This document shows positions 8,702-17,975 of a DNA stretch of 64,000 bases, piece after piece. The stretch lies in assembly GCF_900102055.1 (NCBI RefSeq), contig NZ_FNBA01000001.1:1258204-1322203 (forward strand). Reading direction: 5' to 3'. The stretch is from Ulvibacter litoralis (GTDB lineage Bacteria; Bacteroidota; Bacteroidia; Flavobacteriales; Flavobacteriaceae). The notes below the pieces were generated by a model. The model saw only the letters and a program-made list of their open reading frames with translations, was not told where the DNA came from and ran no database searches. Every line of letters begins with the position of its first letter. Position 1 is the first letter of the stretch. The translations under genes and the position numbers were made by a program.

Positions 8702-9934
8702 ATGGAAAATTTAGCGTTAATTGATTCGTTTTCAGAATTTAAGGACGATAAACTGATTGACAGAGTAACGCTTATGGCGATACTAGAAGATGTTTTTAGA
8801 AATGCTTTAAAAAAGAAGTACGGAAGTGATGATAATTTTGATATTATTATCAATCCAGATAAAGGAGATTTAGAGATTTGGAGAAATAGAATTGTAGTTG
8901 CAGATGGTGAGGTAGAAGATCCTAACGAAGAAATTTCAATAAGTGCAGCGCGAAAAATTGAGCCAGATTTTGAAATTGGCGAGGATGTTTCCGAAGAAGT
9001 AAAGTTAATAGATCTTGGGCGTCGTTCAATTTTAGCATTGCGTCAAAACTTAATTTCAAAAATACACGAACACGACAATACAAACATATACAAGCACTTT
9101 AAAGAGCTTGAGGGAGAAATTTATACTGCGGAAGTACATCATATTCGTCACCGTGCTGTAATTTTGTTGGATGATGATGGAAATGAGATAATTCTTCCGA
9201 AGGAAAAACAAATTCCTTCAGATTTCTTCAGAAAAGGAGATAACGTTCGTGGAATTATTGAAAGTGTTGAGTTGAAAGGAAATAAACCAACTATTATATT
9301 GTCTCGTGCAAACCCTGTATTTTTGGAGAAATTGTTTGAACAAGAAATTCCAGAAGTATTTGACGGTTTAATCACGGTTAAAAAAGTAGTGCGTATTCCT
9401 GGAGAAAAAGCAAAAGTAGCAGTAGATTCATACGACGATCGTATTGACCCTGTTGGAGCTTGTGTTGGGATGAAAGGATCTCGTATTCACGGAATTGTTC
9501 GTGAATTAGGAAACGAAAATATTGATGTTATAAATTATACAACTAACTTGCAGCTTTATATTACAAGAGCTTTAAGTCCGGCAAAAGTAACGTCAATTAA
9601 GATTAATGAAGAAACCAAACGTGCCGAAGTAATTTTACGCCCTGAAGAGGTAAGCAAGGCAATTGGTAGAGGTGGACACAACATTCGATTGGCAGGTCAG
9701 TTAACTGGTTATGAGATTGATGTATTGAGAGAAGGTGCAGAAGAAGATGTAGAATTAAGCGAATTCTCTGACGAAATCGAAAGCTGGATTATTCAAGAAT
9801 TCCATAAAATTGGACTTGATACAGCGAAGAGTGTCTTAGAATACGATTTTAAAGATTTAGTGTCACGAACTGATTTAGAAGAAGAAACTATTCAGGAAGT
9901 GATAAATATATTGAAAGAAGAATTTGAAGAGTAG
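8702..9934 (+). CDS. nusA: Transcription termination/antitermination protein NusA
   Basis: A 410-residue NusA: the N-terminal RNA polymerase-binding domain (about 1-125), an S1 domain (about 130-200), and two KH domains including VGMKGSRIHGIVRELGNE and IGRGGHNIRLAGQLTGYEIDV-type segments. It lacks the two C-terminal acidic AR repeats found in the longer enterobacterial protein, ending instead with a helix-hairpin-helix-like tail. NusA modulates pausing, intrinsic termination and antitermination. It lies between rimP and infB, and a hairpin in the operon leader could allow feedback on its own expression. Confidence 0.95.
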   Translation: MENLALIDSFSEFKDDKLIDRVTLMAILEDVFRNALKKKYGSDDNFDIIINPDKGDLEIWRNRIVVADGEVEDPNEEISISAARKIEPDFEIGEDVSEEVKLIDLGRRSILALRQNLISKIHEHDNTNIYKHFKELEGEIYTAEVHHIRHRAVILLDDDGNEIILPKEKQIPSDFFRKGDNVRGIIESVELKGNKPTIILSRANPVFLEKLFEQEIPEVFDGLITVKKVVRIPGEKAKVAVDSYDDRIDPVGACVGMKGSRIHGIVRELGNENIDVINYTTNLQLYITRALSPAKVTSIKINEETKRAEVILRPEEVSKAIGRGGHNIRLAGQLTGYEIDVLREGAEEDVELSEFSDEIESWIIQEFHKIGLDTAKSVLEYDFKDLVSRTDLEEETIQEVINILKEEFEE

Positions 9935-9997
9935 TTGAAAGTTTAATTACTTTTATACAAATTTTTTAATACACAGAAAACAGGAGAAAGCATTTAT

Positions 9998-12862
9998 ATG
10001 GCTGAAGTAAAAACGATACGACTTAACAAAGTACTACGCGAATTCAATATCTCGCTAGATCGTGCCGTGGAATTTTTGAGTTCCAAAGGACACGATATAG
10101 AGGCGCGTCCAACAACTAAAATCTCTGATGGAGAGTACCAAGTACTGTTTGAAGAATTTCAAACGGATAAAAGCAAAAAGGTACAATCTAAAGAGGTTGG
10201 AGAGGAAAAGCGCAAAGAGAAAGAAGAACTTCGTTTAGAGCGTGAGCGTGAAATTGAAGAGAAACAGAAACGAGTAGCGCCAGTCGTTATTAAAGCTGAA
10301 GCTAAATTGTCTGGCACAAAACAGGTAGGTAAAATTGACCTTCAAACTGGAAAGCCTAAGGCTGCGCCAGAAGAGGTTAAAGCTCCTGAAGTACCTGCTA
10401 AGGTTGAAGCTCCTGCTGAAACTGAAAAGATAACGGAGGTTAAGAAAACCGAAGTTAAGAAAGCTGAAGACAAACCAGCCGTTAAAGAGGAAACTCCTGT
10501 AACTCCTCCGAAAGCTGAAAAGAAAGAAGAAACAGCGAAGGTTGAAGCGAAAAAAGAAACTCCTAAAAAGGAGGATAAATCCACTATTGAGAAACCAAAA
10601 GAGGAGGCTCCTAAAAAAGAAGTTGCTGCAAAACCTGAACCAACCCCTAAGAAAGATGAACCAGCAGCTCCTGTTGCTGAGGCAGAATCTCCAACGGGTG
10701 TGGTTGAAACAAAATATAAAAAATTAGACGGTCCTAACTTTACAGGTCAGAAAATTGATCTTACTCAATTTAAAAAACCTGAAAAGAAAAAGCCGGATGC
10801 TAAAAATGACAACTCTAAAGGTAAAAGTAAGAGACGTCGTATTAGTAAGGAACCTCAAAAAGGAGGCGGACCTGGAAATAGAGATAATAGAGGTCCAGCA
10901 CGTAAGTCTGGTGGAGGTTCTGTAGGTAGAGGACGCACAAATGTCCCTAAGGAAGAGCCTAGTGAAGAAGAAGTACAAAAACAAGTACGTGAGACTCTTG
11001 AAAAATTACAAGGAAAGTCTTCAAAAGGAAAAGGGGCAAAATACCGTAGAGAGAAAAGAGATAGTCACCGTCAAAAAACGGAAGACGAACAAGCATTGCA
11101 AGATGCTGATAAAACATTAAAGCTTACAGAATTTGTAACTGTAAGTGAAGTGGCAACCATGATGGACGTGCCAGTAACAAAAGTTATTTCAGCTTGTATG
11201 TCATTAGGAATGATGGTAACAATGAATCAGCGTTTAGATGCCGAAACATTGTCGATCGTTGCAGATGAATTCGGATTTGAGGTAGAGTTTATTACTGCCG
11301 ATATTGAAGAAGCAGTACAAGAAGAACAAGATGCTCCAGAAGATTTAATTTCTAGAGCTCCTATTGTTACAGTAATGGGACACGTAGATCACGGTAAAAC
11401 ATCTTTATTGGATTACATCCGTGAAGAAAATGTTATTGCTGGAGAGTCTGGAGGTATTACACAACACATTGGTGCCTATGGTGTGCAATTAAAGAATGGT
11501 CAAAAAATAGCCTTCCTTGATACACCAGGTCACGAGGCCTTTACCGCAATGCGTGCAAGGGGTGCTCAAGTAACCGATCTTGCTATTATTGTAGTGGCGG
11601 CAGATGATGATATTATGCCACAAACAAAAGAGGCAATTAGCCATGCGCAAGCAGCAGGTGTGCCAATTGTATTTGCAATTAATAAGATAGATAAGCCAGA
11701 TGCAAATCCTGAACGTATTAAAGAACGTTTGGCGCAAATGAACTTATTGGTAGAAGATTGGGGAGGTAAAATTCAATCTCACGATATTTCTGCAAAAATG
11801 GGAACCGGAGTGCCAGAATTACTTGAAAAAGTATTATTGGAGGCTGAGCTTTTAGAGCTTAAAGCGAATCCAAACAGACATGCAAACGGAACCGTAGTAG
11901 AAGCATTCTTAGATAAAGGACGCGGATATGTTTCAACCATATTAGTACAAGGAGGAACCTTAAAAGTTGGTGATTACGTACTAGCAGGTCAAAATAGTGG
12001 AAAAGTAAAAGCAATGCATGACGAACGTGGTAATAACGTTAAAGAAGCAGGACCTTCAACACCAGTATCTATTTTAGGGCTAGACGGAGCGCCACAGGCA
12101 GGTGATAAGTTTAATGTATTTGAAGACGAGCGCGAAGCTAAAGCAATTGCAACCAAACGTACACAATTACAACGTGAACAATCGGTGCGTACACAACGTC
12201 ATATTACATTAGATGAAATTGGACGTCGTATCGCATTAGGTGACTTTAAAGAGCTTAACATTATCCTTAAAGGAGATGTGGATGGTTCGGTTGAAGCCTT
12301 AACAGATTCGTTCCAAAAACTTTCTTCTGAAGAGATTCAAGTTAATATTATCCATAAAGCTGTTGGGCCAATTACCGAGAGTGATGTATTGTTAGCGTCC
12401 GCTTCCGATGCGATTATTATTGGATTTAATGTGCGCCCAATGGGGAATGCACGTCAGATAGCAGATAAAGAAGAAATCGATATCCGTACGTATTCTATCA
12501 TTTACGATGCAATTAACGACCTGAAAGATGCGATGGAAGGAATGTTGTCTCCAGTGATGAAAGAAGAGATTACAGGTACTGCCGAAATACGTGAAACATT
12601 CAAGATATCTAAAGTAGGTACGATTGCAGGTTGTATGGTATTAAGCGGAAAGATTTTCAGAGGTTCTGGAATCCGTTTAATTCGAGAAGGCGTTGTGGTG
12701 TACACAGGAGAACTTGCTTCGTTAAAACGATTTAAAGACGATGTGAAAGAGGTTTCAAAAGGATACGATTGTGGTATTCAAGTGAAAAACTATAATGATA
12801 TCTATGAAAATGATATTATTGAAGCTTTTCAAGAAGTAGCAGTGAAGAAGAAATTGAAATAG
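9998..12862 (+). CDS. infB: Translation initiation factor IF-2
   Basis: The 954-residue protein has the usual Bacteroidota IF-2 layout: an N-terminal IF2_N helix, then a long low-complexity Lys/Glu/Pro/Ala-rich region (about residues 60-370), a second IF2_N-like segment, and the G domain with GHVDHGKTS (G1, near residue 461), DTPGHEAFT (G3) and NKID (G4), followed by domains II-IV. It delivers initiator tRNA to the 30S subunit and promotes subunit joining. It is 63 bp downstream of nusA and ends at a strong bidirectional terminator. Confidence 0.97.
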   Translation: MAEVKTIRLNKVLREFNISLDRAVEFLSSKGHDIEARPTTKISDGEYQVLFEEFQTDKSKKVQSKEVGEEKRKEKEELRLEREREIEEKQKRVAPVVIKAEAKLSGTKQVGKIDLQTGKPKAAPEEVKAPEVPAKVEAPAETEKITEVKKTEVKKAEDKPAVKEETPVTPPKAEKKEETAKVEAKKETPKKEDKSTIEKPKEEAPKKEVAAKPEPTPKKDEPAAPVAEAESPTGVVETKYKKLDGPNFTGQKIDLTQFKKPEKKKPDAKNDNSKGKSKRRRISKEPQKGGGPGNRDNRGPARKSGGGSVGRGRTNVPKEEPSEEEVQKQVRETLEKLQGKSSKGKGAKYRREKRDSHRQKTEDEQALQDADKTLKLTEFVTVSEVATMMDVPVTKVISACMSLGMMVTMNQRLDAETLSIVADEFGFEVEFITADIEEAVQEEQDAPEDLISRAPIVTVMGHVDHGKTSLLDYIREENVIAGESGGITQHIGAYGVQLKNGQKIAFLDTPGHEAFTAMRARGAQVTDLAIIVVAADDDIMPQTKEAISHAQAAGVPIVFAINKIDKPDANPERIKERLAQMNLLVEDWGGKIQSHDISAKMGTGVPELLEKVLLEAELLELKANPNRHANGTVVEAFLDKGRGYVSTILVQGGTLKVGDYVLAGQNSGKVKAMHDERGNNVKEAGPSTPVSILGLDGAPQAGDKFNVFEDEREAKAIATKRTQLQREQSVRTQRHITLDEIGRRIALGDFKELNIILKGDVDGSVEALTDSFQKLSSEEIQVNIIHKAVGPITESDVLLASASDAIIIGFNVRPMGNARQIADKEEIDIRTYSIIYDAINDLKDAMEGMLSPVMKEEITGTAEIRETFKISKVGTIAGCMVLSGKIFRGSGIRLIREGVVVYTGELASLKRFKDDVKEVSKGYDCGIQVKNYNDIYENDIIEAFQEVAVKKKLK

Positions 12863-12879
12863 TATTTCTTATCCATCAT

Positions 12880-12917
12880 AAAAAAAGCGATCTACCCATT
12901 GGGAGATCGCTTTTTTT
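12880..12917 (+). terminator. Bidirectional intrinsic terminator after infB
   Basis: A 7-bp stem (gcgatct / agatcgc) is flanked by an A-run on the left and a T-run on the right, so it can stop transcripts from infB on the plus strand and from the SPOR gene on the minus strand. Confidence 0.85.
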
Positions 12918-12973
12918 ATTTGTAATAAGTTATTGAGTTAACTTTATTATTCTCTTCGGAAAGTAATGGGTTG

Positions 12974-13360
12974 CTATTTGCGCTTTAAAATAAAAGCAGA
13001 ACCAAATGTTTTCTGAACTTCGATCAGCGCACGGTCGGCTTCTATGCGCGAACTGAAGTTTCCTGCCCATACTTTATAATTAGGCGTTTCATATTCAATA
13101 GACGCAGGCCAAGCACCATAGCTATTTCTGTATTTTTTTATGGTAGAATTTGCAGTGTTTAGTTCGCCATAATACAATTGAATTGTATAACCGTCCGATA
13201 GTTTGTTGTCTTTCTCTAATTCTTTTTTGAGTTGAAGTAATTGCGTAATTTTAGAATCTTCATGTACAGTAACCGTTGCCGATTGTGCTACGATACTTTC
13301 AGAAAAAACCAGCGTTAACAAGCTGATAATAAATAAATTGCGAAGTGCTAATAATTTCAT
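12974..13360 (-). CDS. SPOR-domain periplasmic protein
   Basis: A 128-residue exported protein: signal peptide of about 25 residues ending in VAQ, a short charged coil, then a SPOR-like domain (about 55-126) with YTIQLYYGE at its start and YKVWAGNFSSRIEADRAL in its second half. SPOR domains bind denuded peptidoglycan at division sites. It is monocistronic and divergent from the act operon; conserved placement beside infB and act genes is my recollection of flavobacterial genomes rather than something proved here. Confidence 0.8.
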   Translation of the reverse strand: MKLLALRNLFIISLLTLVFSESIVAQSATVTVHEDSKITQLLQLKKELEKDNKLSDGYTIQLYYGELNTANSTIKKYRNSYGAWPASIEYETPNYKVWAGNFSSRIEADRALIEVQKTFGSAFILKRK

Positions 13361-13378
13361 AGATTTGAATCTTTAATG

Positions 13379-13386
13379 CAAATGTA
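13379..13386 (-). promoter_or_regulatory. -7 promoter element for the SPOR gene
   Basis: The minus strand reads TACATTTG (TAnnTTTG consensus), 18 bp before the start codon. A TTTG at 13410-13413 on the same strand, 23 bp further upstream, is a possible -33 element. Confidence 0.5.
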
Positions 13387-13484
13387 AAAGATAATAACAT
13401 TAAGAAGTGCAAATTTATTATTTAGAATAAATATAAATTAATAGTTAACATATTATTTGCATTTCTAAAATGGTCATAAAGATG

Positions 13485-13492
13485 TACTTTTG
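13485..13492 (+). promoter_or_regulatory. -7 promoter element of the act/cox operon
   Basis: TACTTTTG matches TAnnTTTG and lies 93 bp before the actA start, in the largest intergenic gap of the window (13361-13585). The long leader could carry regulation, but I see no clear hairpin. A TTG at 13457-13459 is slightly too far upstream to be a standard -33 box. Confidence 0.5.
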
Positions 13493-13585
13493 TGCCGTTA
13501 TTTATGGCGTGTAATTGCATTTTTAATGTAGGTAAAATACTAACCAATTACGTTCCAAACTATTGACAATAATTTAACCATTAGT

Positions 13586-14857
13586 ATGAAAAAGGTCGAT
13601 TTCCGAAATATACCCTCTCAATTGTCGCTTCTTTTGTTGGCTCTAATGCTGACTTTTTCAACGAGTCTTTTTTCTCAAGGAGACCCAGTTGCTGGAAAGG
13701 CATTGTTTAATGCAAATTGTGCGGCTTGTCATAAATTAGACAAGAAAGCTACGGGTCCTGCGCTTCGAGGTGTTTCTGAGAAACATGATGCAGCTTGGTT
13801 GTATAGCTGGATTAAAGATAGTCAAGCAATGATTAAGGCAGGTGATGCCAAAGCAGTTGCTTTGTTTGCAGAAAATAATAATTCTGTAATGACTTCTTTC
13901 CCTGCTTTGTCTGATGCAGATATTGATAATATTATCGCATATACAAACGAACCAAAACCTGAACCGAAAGTAGCTGTTGCAACAGCAACTGCTGATGGTG
14001 GATCTGGCGGAGGTGTTTCAAATAACATCATATTAGGTGCTCTTGCGTTGGTATTCTTGTTGTTGGTGGTAATGTTGTTCTTGGTAACAGGTACGCTTAA
14101 GAAAATTGCTGCAGCGAATGGTGTTGAAGTTGAGGAAAAGCAAAAAGGAGATTCTCTTTGGAAAGCATTTGCTAAAAATCAATTCTTAGTAATGGTAACT
14201 TCAATTGTGTTGATTTTAGGATCTGCATATTTTGCATACGGTTACTTAATGCAGGTTGGTGTTGATCAAGGATACGCTCCGGTTCAGCCAATCCACTTTT
14301 CTCATAAGATACACGCTGGTGATAATAAGATAGATTGTAATTTCTGTCACTCTTCAGCAAGAAAAAGTAAAACATCAGGTATTCCTTCTTTAAATGTATG
14401 TATGAACTGTCATAAGAACATTTCAGAATACAACGGTGAAGAAGATTTAGCGAATGGATATGACAAAGCTTTCTACGATGCTGAAATTGCAAAATTATAT
14501 GAAGCTGTAGGTTGGGATGCAACCAATCAAAAATATACTGGAGATACAAAACCTGTTAAATGGGCGCGTATTCATAATTTACCAGACTTTGCATATTTCA
14601 ATCACTCACAACACGTAACGGTTGCTGGTGTAGATTGTCAGAAATGTCACGGTCCAGTTGAAGAAATGGAAATATTAGAACAATTTGCGCCACTTACAAT
14701 GGGTTGGTGTATTAATTGCCACAGAGAGACAAATGTCGTGATGGAAGGAAATGAATACTATGAAAAGATTCACGAAGAGCTTTCAAAAAAATATGGAGTT
14801 GACAAATTAACAATCGCTCAAATGGGTGGATTGGAATGTGGTAAATGTCACTATTAA
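13586..14857 (+). CDS. actA: Alternative complex III multiheme cytochrome c subunit (ActA), with N-terminal monoheme domain
   Basis: The 423-residue protein carries six CxxCH heme c sites. An N-terminal signal sequence (to about residue 31) is followed by a monoheme class I cytochrome domain with CAACH at 45-49, two membrane helices (about 144-171 and 197-226), and then a pentaheme domain with CNFCH, CMNCH, CQKCH, CINCH and CGKCH. Pentaheme ActA relays electrons from the Fe-S subunit ActB towards the oxidase; the extra monoheme domain may hand electrons to the oxidase. It is the first gene of actABCDEF-coxBA, 27 bp before actB. The heme sites are seen; the path of electrons is inferred from known alternative complex III. 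Confidence 0.92.
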   Translation: MKKVDFRNIPSQLSLLLLALMLTFSTSLFSQGDPVAGKALFNANCAACHKLDKKATGPALRGVSEKHDAAWLYSWIKDSQAMIKAGDAKAVALFAENNNSVMTSFPALSDADIDNIIAYTNEPKPEPKVAVATATADGGSGGGVSNNIILGALALVFLLLVVMLFLVTGTLKKIAAANGVEVEEKQKGDSLWKAFAKNQFLVMVTSIVLILGSAYFAYGYLMQVGVDQGYAPVQPIHFSHKIHAGDNKIDCNFCHSSARKSKTSGIPSLNVCMNCHKNISEYNGEEDLANGYDKAFYDAEIAKLYEAVGWDATNQKYTGDTKPVKWARIHNLPDFAYFNHSQHVTVAGVDCQKCHGPVEEMEILEQFAPLTMGWCINCHRETNVVMEGNEYYEKIHEELSKKYGVDKLTIAQMGGLECGKCHY

Positions 14858-14884
14858 AAAACAAAAGTAATTACAAGTAACAAT

Positions 14885-17800
14885 ATGGCATCAAACAAGA
14901 AATACTGGAAGAGTGTTGAGGAGCTAAACGAAAATAGCTCTATTGTTGAGACCTTGCAACAAAACGAATTTGTGGAGTCAATTCCAACAGATGAGTTTTT
15001 GGGAGATAAAGAAACCCTTGAGGCTTCTTCAACTACGCGTCGTGATTTCTTAAAATACGTTGGATTTACAACAGCTGCTGCTTCATTAGCGGCTTGTGAG
15101 GGTCCCGTAATTAAATCTATTCCTTACGTTGTTGCTCCAGACGAGATTGTTCCTGGGGTGGCTAATTTTTACGCTTCTACCATTGCAGATGGTTTCGATT
15201 TCGCTAATGTATTAGTAAAAACTCGTGAAGGTCGTCCAATCAAAATTGAGCGTAACGACTTATCTACAAGTGGTGGAGATGTGAATGCACGTGTGCATGC
15301 ATCTGTATTGACACTTTATGATAACAACAGATTAACAGCACCTCTTGTTGATGGCGCTGAAGTTTCTTGGGCTGAGTTTGATACGAAAGTGGCTCAGAAA
15401 ATGAATGAGATGACAGGGAAAGATGTTGTGTTGCTTACACAAACATTTGCGAGTCCATCTACTTCAAAATTAATTAAAGAATTTACAGCTAAGTATCCTA
15501 ATGTGCGTCACGTAGTGTACGATACAGTTTCTTCTTCGGAAGCATTGGATGCTTTTCAAAATAAATACGGAACTCGTGCATTAGCTGATTACGATTTTTC
15601 TAAAGCAGAAGTTATTGTTTCAGTAGGAGCAGATTTCTTAGGAGATTGGCAAGGTGGAGGTTTTGATTCTGGATACGCGAAAAGTCGTATTCCGAATAAT
15701 GGAAAAATGTCTCGCCATATTCAATTTGAAGCAAATATGAGTCTTTCAGGTGCAAACGCAGATAAGCGTGTTCCTGTAAAACCATCAGAGCAATTAAAAG
15801 TTTTAAAAGCATTAACGGGGAATGGAAGTGTTTCAGATTTATCTGAAGCAATTCAAACAGCTGTTGCTAATGCAAAGACGCAATTAAAGAGAGCGGGAAA
15901 TAAAGGAGTTGTTATTACAGGACTTCCTGATGTAGCTGCACAAACAATGGCGCTAGAGTGTAACGAAGGAAGTGTCGTGATGGATACTGATAAACCTCGT
16001 ATGATGCGTCAAGGAAATGCAGCTGAAGTACTTCGTGTAATGAACGGTGTTATTTCTGGTGCTGTGAAAGGAATGATTACAGTAGGAGTTGATCCTGTGT
16101 ACTCTTTTCCAAATAGTGCTGCTTTTACCGAAGCGTATAAAAAACTAGAAATGTCCTTAGCTTTTTCTATGAAGTTAAGTGCAACTGCTGAAGTTTCACA
16201 ATTAGTTGCTGCAACACCTCATTATTTAGAGTCTTGGGGAGACGCACAATTGAAGAAAGGAAACTTTAGTTTAATGCAGCCAACCATTCGTCCATTATTT
16301 AATACAAGACAATTTCAAGATTGTTTGTTGCAATGGACAGGTAATTCGACAAAATATTACGATTATATAAAAGATACTTGGGCTTCAGTTTTAGGCGGAA
16401 GCTCTTGGAACAATGCTTTGGAAGCTGGTGTTTTTGCTAGTACTTCGGAAGTAGAAATGGAAGTGGCTCCTTCAACTGAAGGTCACGAAGAAATGGAAAG
16501 CAGTACCGGTCACGGAGCACTTTCCGCAGCACTTCAAAATGGTGGGTTAGAGCTTACGCTTTATACCAAAACCGCAATGGGTGATGGACAACAAGCAAAC
16601 AATCCTTGGTTGCAAGAGATGCCTGATCCAATATCTAGAGCATCTTGGGATAACTATATTACTGTTTCTAAAGCCGATGCGGAAGCAATGGGATTAGAAA
16701 ACTCACATGTTGCAAATGGTGGACTTAACGGTAGCTATGTAAATGTGAAAATGGGCGATGTAGTTGTAGAAAAAGTTCCTGTTTTAATTCAGCCAGGACA
16801 AGCAAAAGGATCTGTAGGTTTGGCTTTAGGATACGGTAAAACTGCTGCGATTCAAGAAGAAATGCAAACAGGAGTAAATGCTTATGCACTTTACAATAAC
16901 TTTTCTGAGGTACAAAATGTTACTTTAGAGAAAGTTGCAGGAGAGCACGAATTTGCTTGTGTTCAATTGCACAATACAATGATGGGAAGAGATATCATTC
17001 GTGAAACTTCCCTTGAAATATTCAATACAAAAGATGCTTCTGTATGGAACCCAATGCCGATGGTTTCAAAAGATCATCAAGAAATTCCAGTAACATCTCC
17101 GGATGCTGATTTATGGGAATCTTTTGATCGTTCTGTAGGGCATCACTTTAACCTTTCTATTGACTTAAATGCTTGTACGGGATGTGGAGCTTGTGTAATC
17201 GCTTGTCACGCAGAAAATAATGTACCTGTTGTTGGAAAAGATGAAATACGTAAGAGTAGAGATATGCACTGGTTGCGTATTGATAGATACTATTCAAGTG
17301 TAGAATCTTTTGAAGGTGATGTAGAGAAAAAAGAAAATATTTCTGGTTTAGGAAGTTCATTGTCAGATTTTACTGCAATGGAGCATCCTTCAGACAATCC
17401 TCAAGTGGCTTTCCAGCCAGTTATGTGTCAGCACTGTAATCACGCTCCTTGTGAGACTGTGTGTCCAGTAGCTGCAACATCTCACGGACGTCAAGGTCAA
17501 AACCATATGGCGTATAACCGTTGTGTAGGAACAAGATACTGTGCAAACAACTGTCCTTATAAAGTGCGTCGTTTCAACTGGTTCTTGTATAATGAGAATG
17601 ACGAGTTTGATTACCATATGAATAATGACTTAGGAAGAATGGTGCTTAACCCAGATGTGGTGGTACGTTCTCGTGGGGTTATGGAAAAATGTTCTATGTG
17701 TATTCAAAAAACACAATTATCAATATTGAAGGCAAAACGTGATGGAAGACCTGTAAAAGACAGTGAATTCCAAACAGCTTGTTCTTCAGCTTGTGGAACT

Positions 17801-17950
17801 GGTGCGATGGTTTTTGGTGATATCAATGATCATTCAAGCGAAGTATTTGAAGAGAAAAAGAATAATAGAATGTATCACTTGTTAGAATCTGTTGGGACTG
17901 AACCTAACGTATTCTATCATACGAAAGTGAGAAATTCAAACGAAGTTTAA
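14885..17950 (+). CDS. actB: Alternative complex III iron-sulfur subunit (ActB), fused molybdopterin-like and ferredoxin-like domains
   Basis: A 1021-residue subunit with a Tat-type signal placed about 50 residues in (TTRRDFLKYVG, arginines at 52-53) followed by a cysteine at 71 that could be lipidated. The N-terminal two thirds resemble a molybdopterin oxidoreductase, which in characterised alternative complex III holds no cofactor. The C-terminal third carries the Fe-S binding groups CTGCGACVIAC, CQHCNHAPCETVCP, CVGTRYCANNCP and CSMC plus CSSAC, enough for four clusters. It accepts electrons at the periplasmic face next to ActC and passes them to ActA. It is 25 bp before actC. Confidence 0.95.
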   Translation: MASNKKYWKSVEELNENSSIVETLQQNEFVESIPTDEFLGDKETLEASSTTRRDFLKYVGFTTAAASLAACEGPVIKSIPYVVAPDEIVPGVANFYASTIADGFDFANVLVKTREGRPIKIERNDLSTSGGDVNARVHASVLTLYDNNRLTAPLVDGAEVSWAEFDTKVAQKMNEMTGKDVVLLTQTFASPSTSKLIKEFTAKYPNVRHVVYDTVSSSEALDAFQNKYGTRALADYDFSKAEVIVSVGADFLGDWQGGGFDSGYAKSRIPNNGKMSRHIQFEANMSLSGANADKRVPVKPSEQLKVLKALTGNGSVSDLSEAIQTAVANAKTQLKRAGNKGVVITGLPDVAAQTMALECNEGSVVMDTDKPRMMRQGNAAEVLRVMNGVISGAVKGMITVGVDPVYSFPNSAAFTEAYKKLEMSLAFSMKLSATAEVSQLVAATPHYLESWGDAQLKKGNFSLMQPTIRPLFNTRQFQDCLLQWTGNSTKYYDYIKDTWASVLGGSSWNNALEAGVFASTSEVEMEVAPSTEGHEEMESSTGHGALSAALQNGGLELTLYTKTAMGDGQQANNPWLQEMPDPISRASWDNYITVSKADAEAMGLENSHVANGGLNGSYVNVKMGDVVVEKVPVLIQPGQAKGSVGLALGYGKTAAIQEEMQTGVNAYALYNNFSEVQNVTLEKVAGEHEFACVQLHNTMMGRDIIRETSLEIFNTKDASVWNPMPMVSKDHQEIPVTSPDADLWESFDRSVGHHFNLSIDLNACTGCGACVIACHAENNVPVVGKDEIRKSRDMHWLRIDRYYSSVESFEGDVEKKENISGLGSSLSDFTAMEHPSDNPQVAFQPVMCQHCNHAPCETVCPVAATSHGRQGQNHMAYNRCVGTRYCANNCPYKVRRFNWFLYNENDEFDYHMNNDLGRMVLNPDVVVRSRGVMEKCSMCIQKTQLSILKAKRDGRPVKDSEFQTACSSACGTGAMVFGDINDHSSEVFEEKKNNRMYHLLESVGTEPNVFYHTKVRNSNEV

Positions 17951-17975
17951 ATCAACTAAGAAATAGTATATAAAT

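Noticed and set aside
10340..10730. Apparent repeat of Lys/Glu/Pro codons
   Set aside because: It is the normal low-complexity linker of IF-2 and is coding; no separate DNA repeat is needed.
13361..13585. Search for a small RNA or tRNA in the largest intergenic gap
   Set aside because: AT-rich sequence with divergent promoter boxes but no cloverleaf or strong hairpin.
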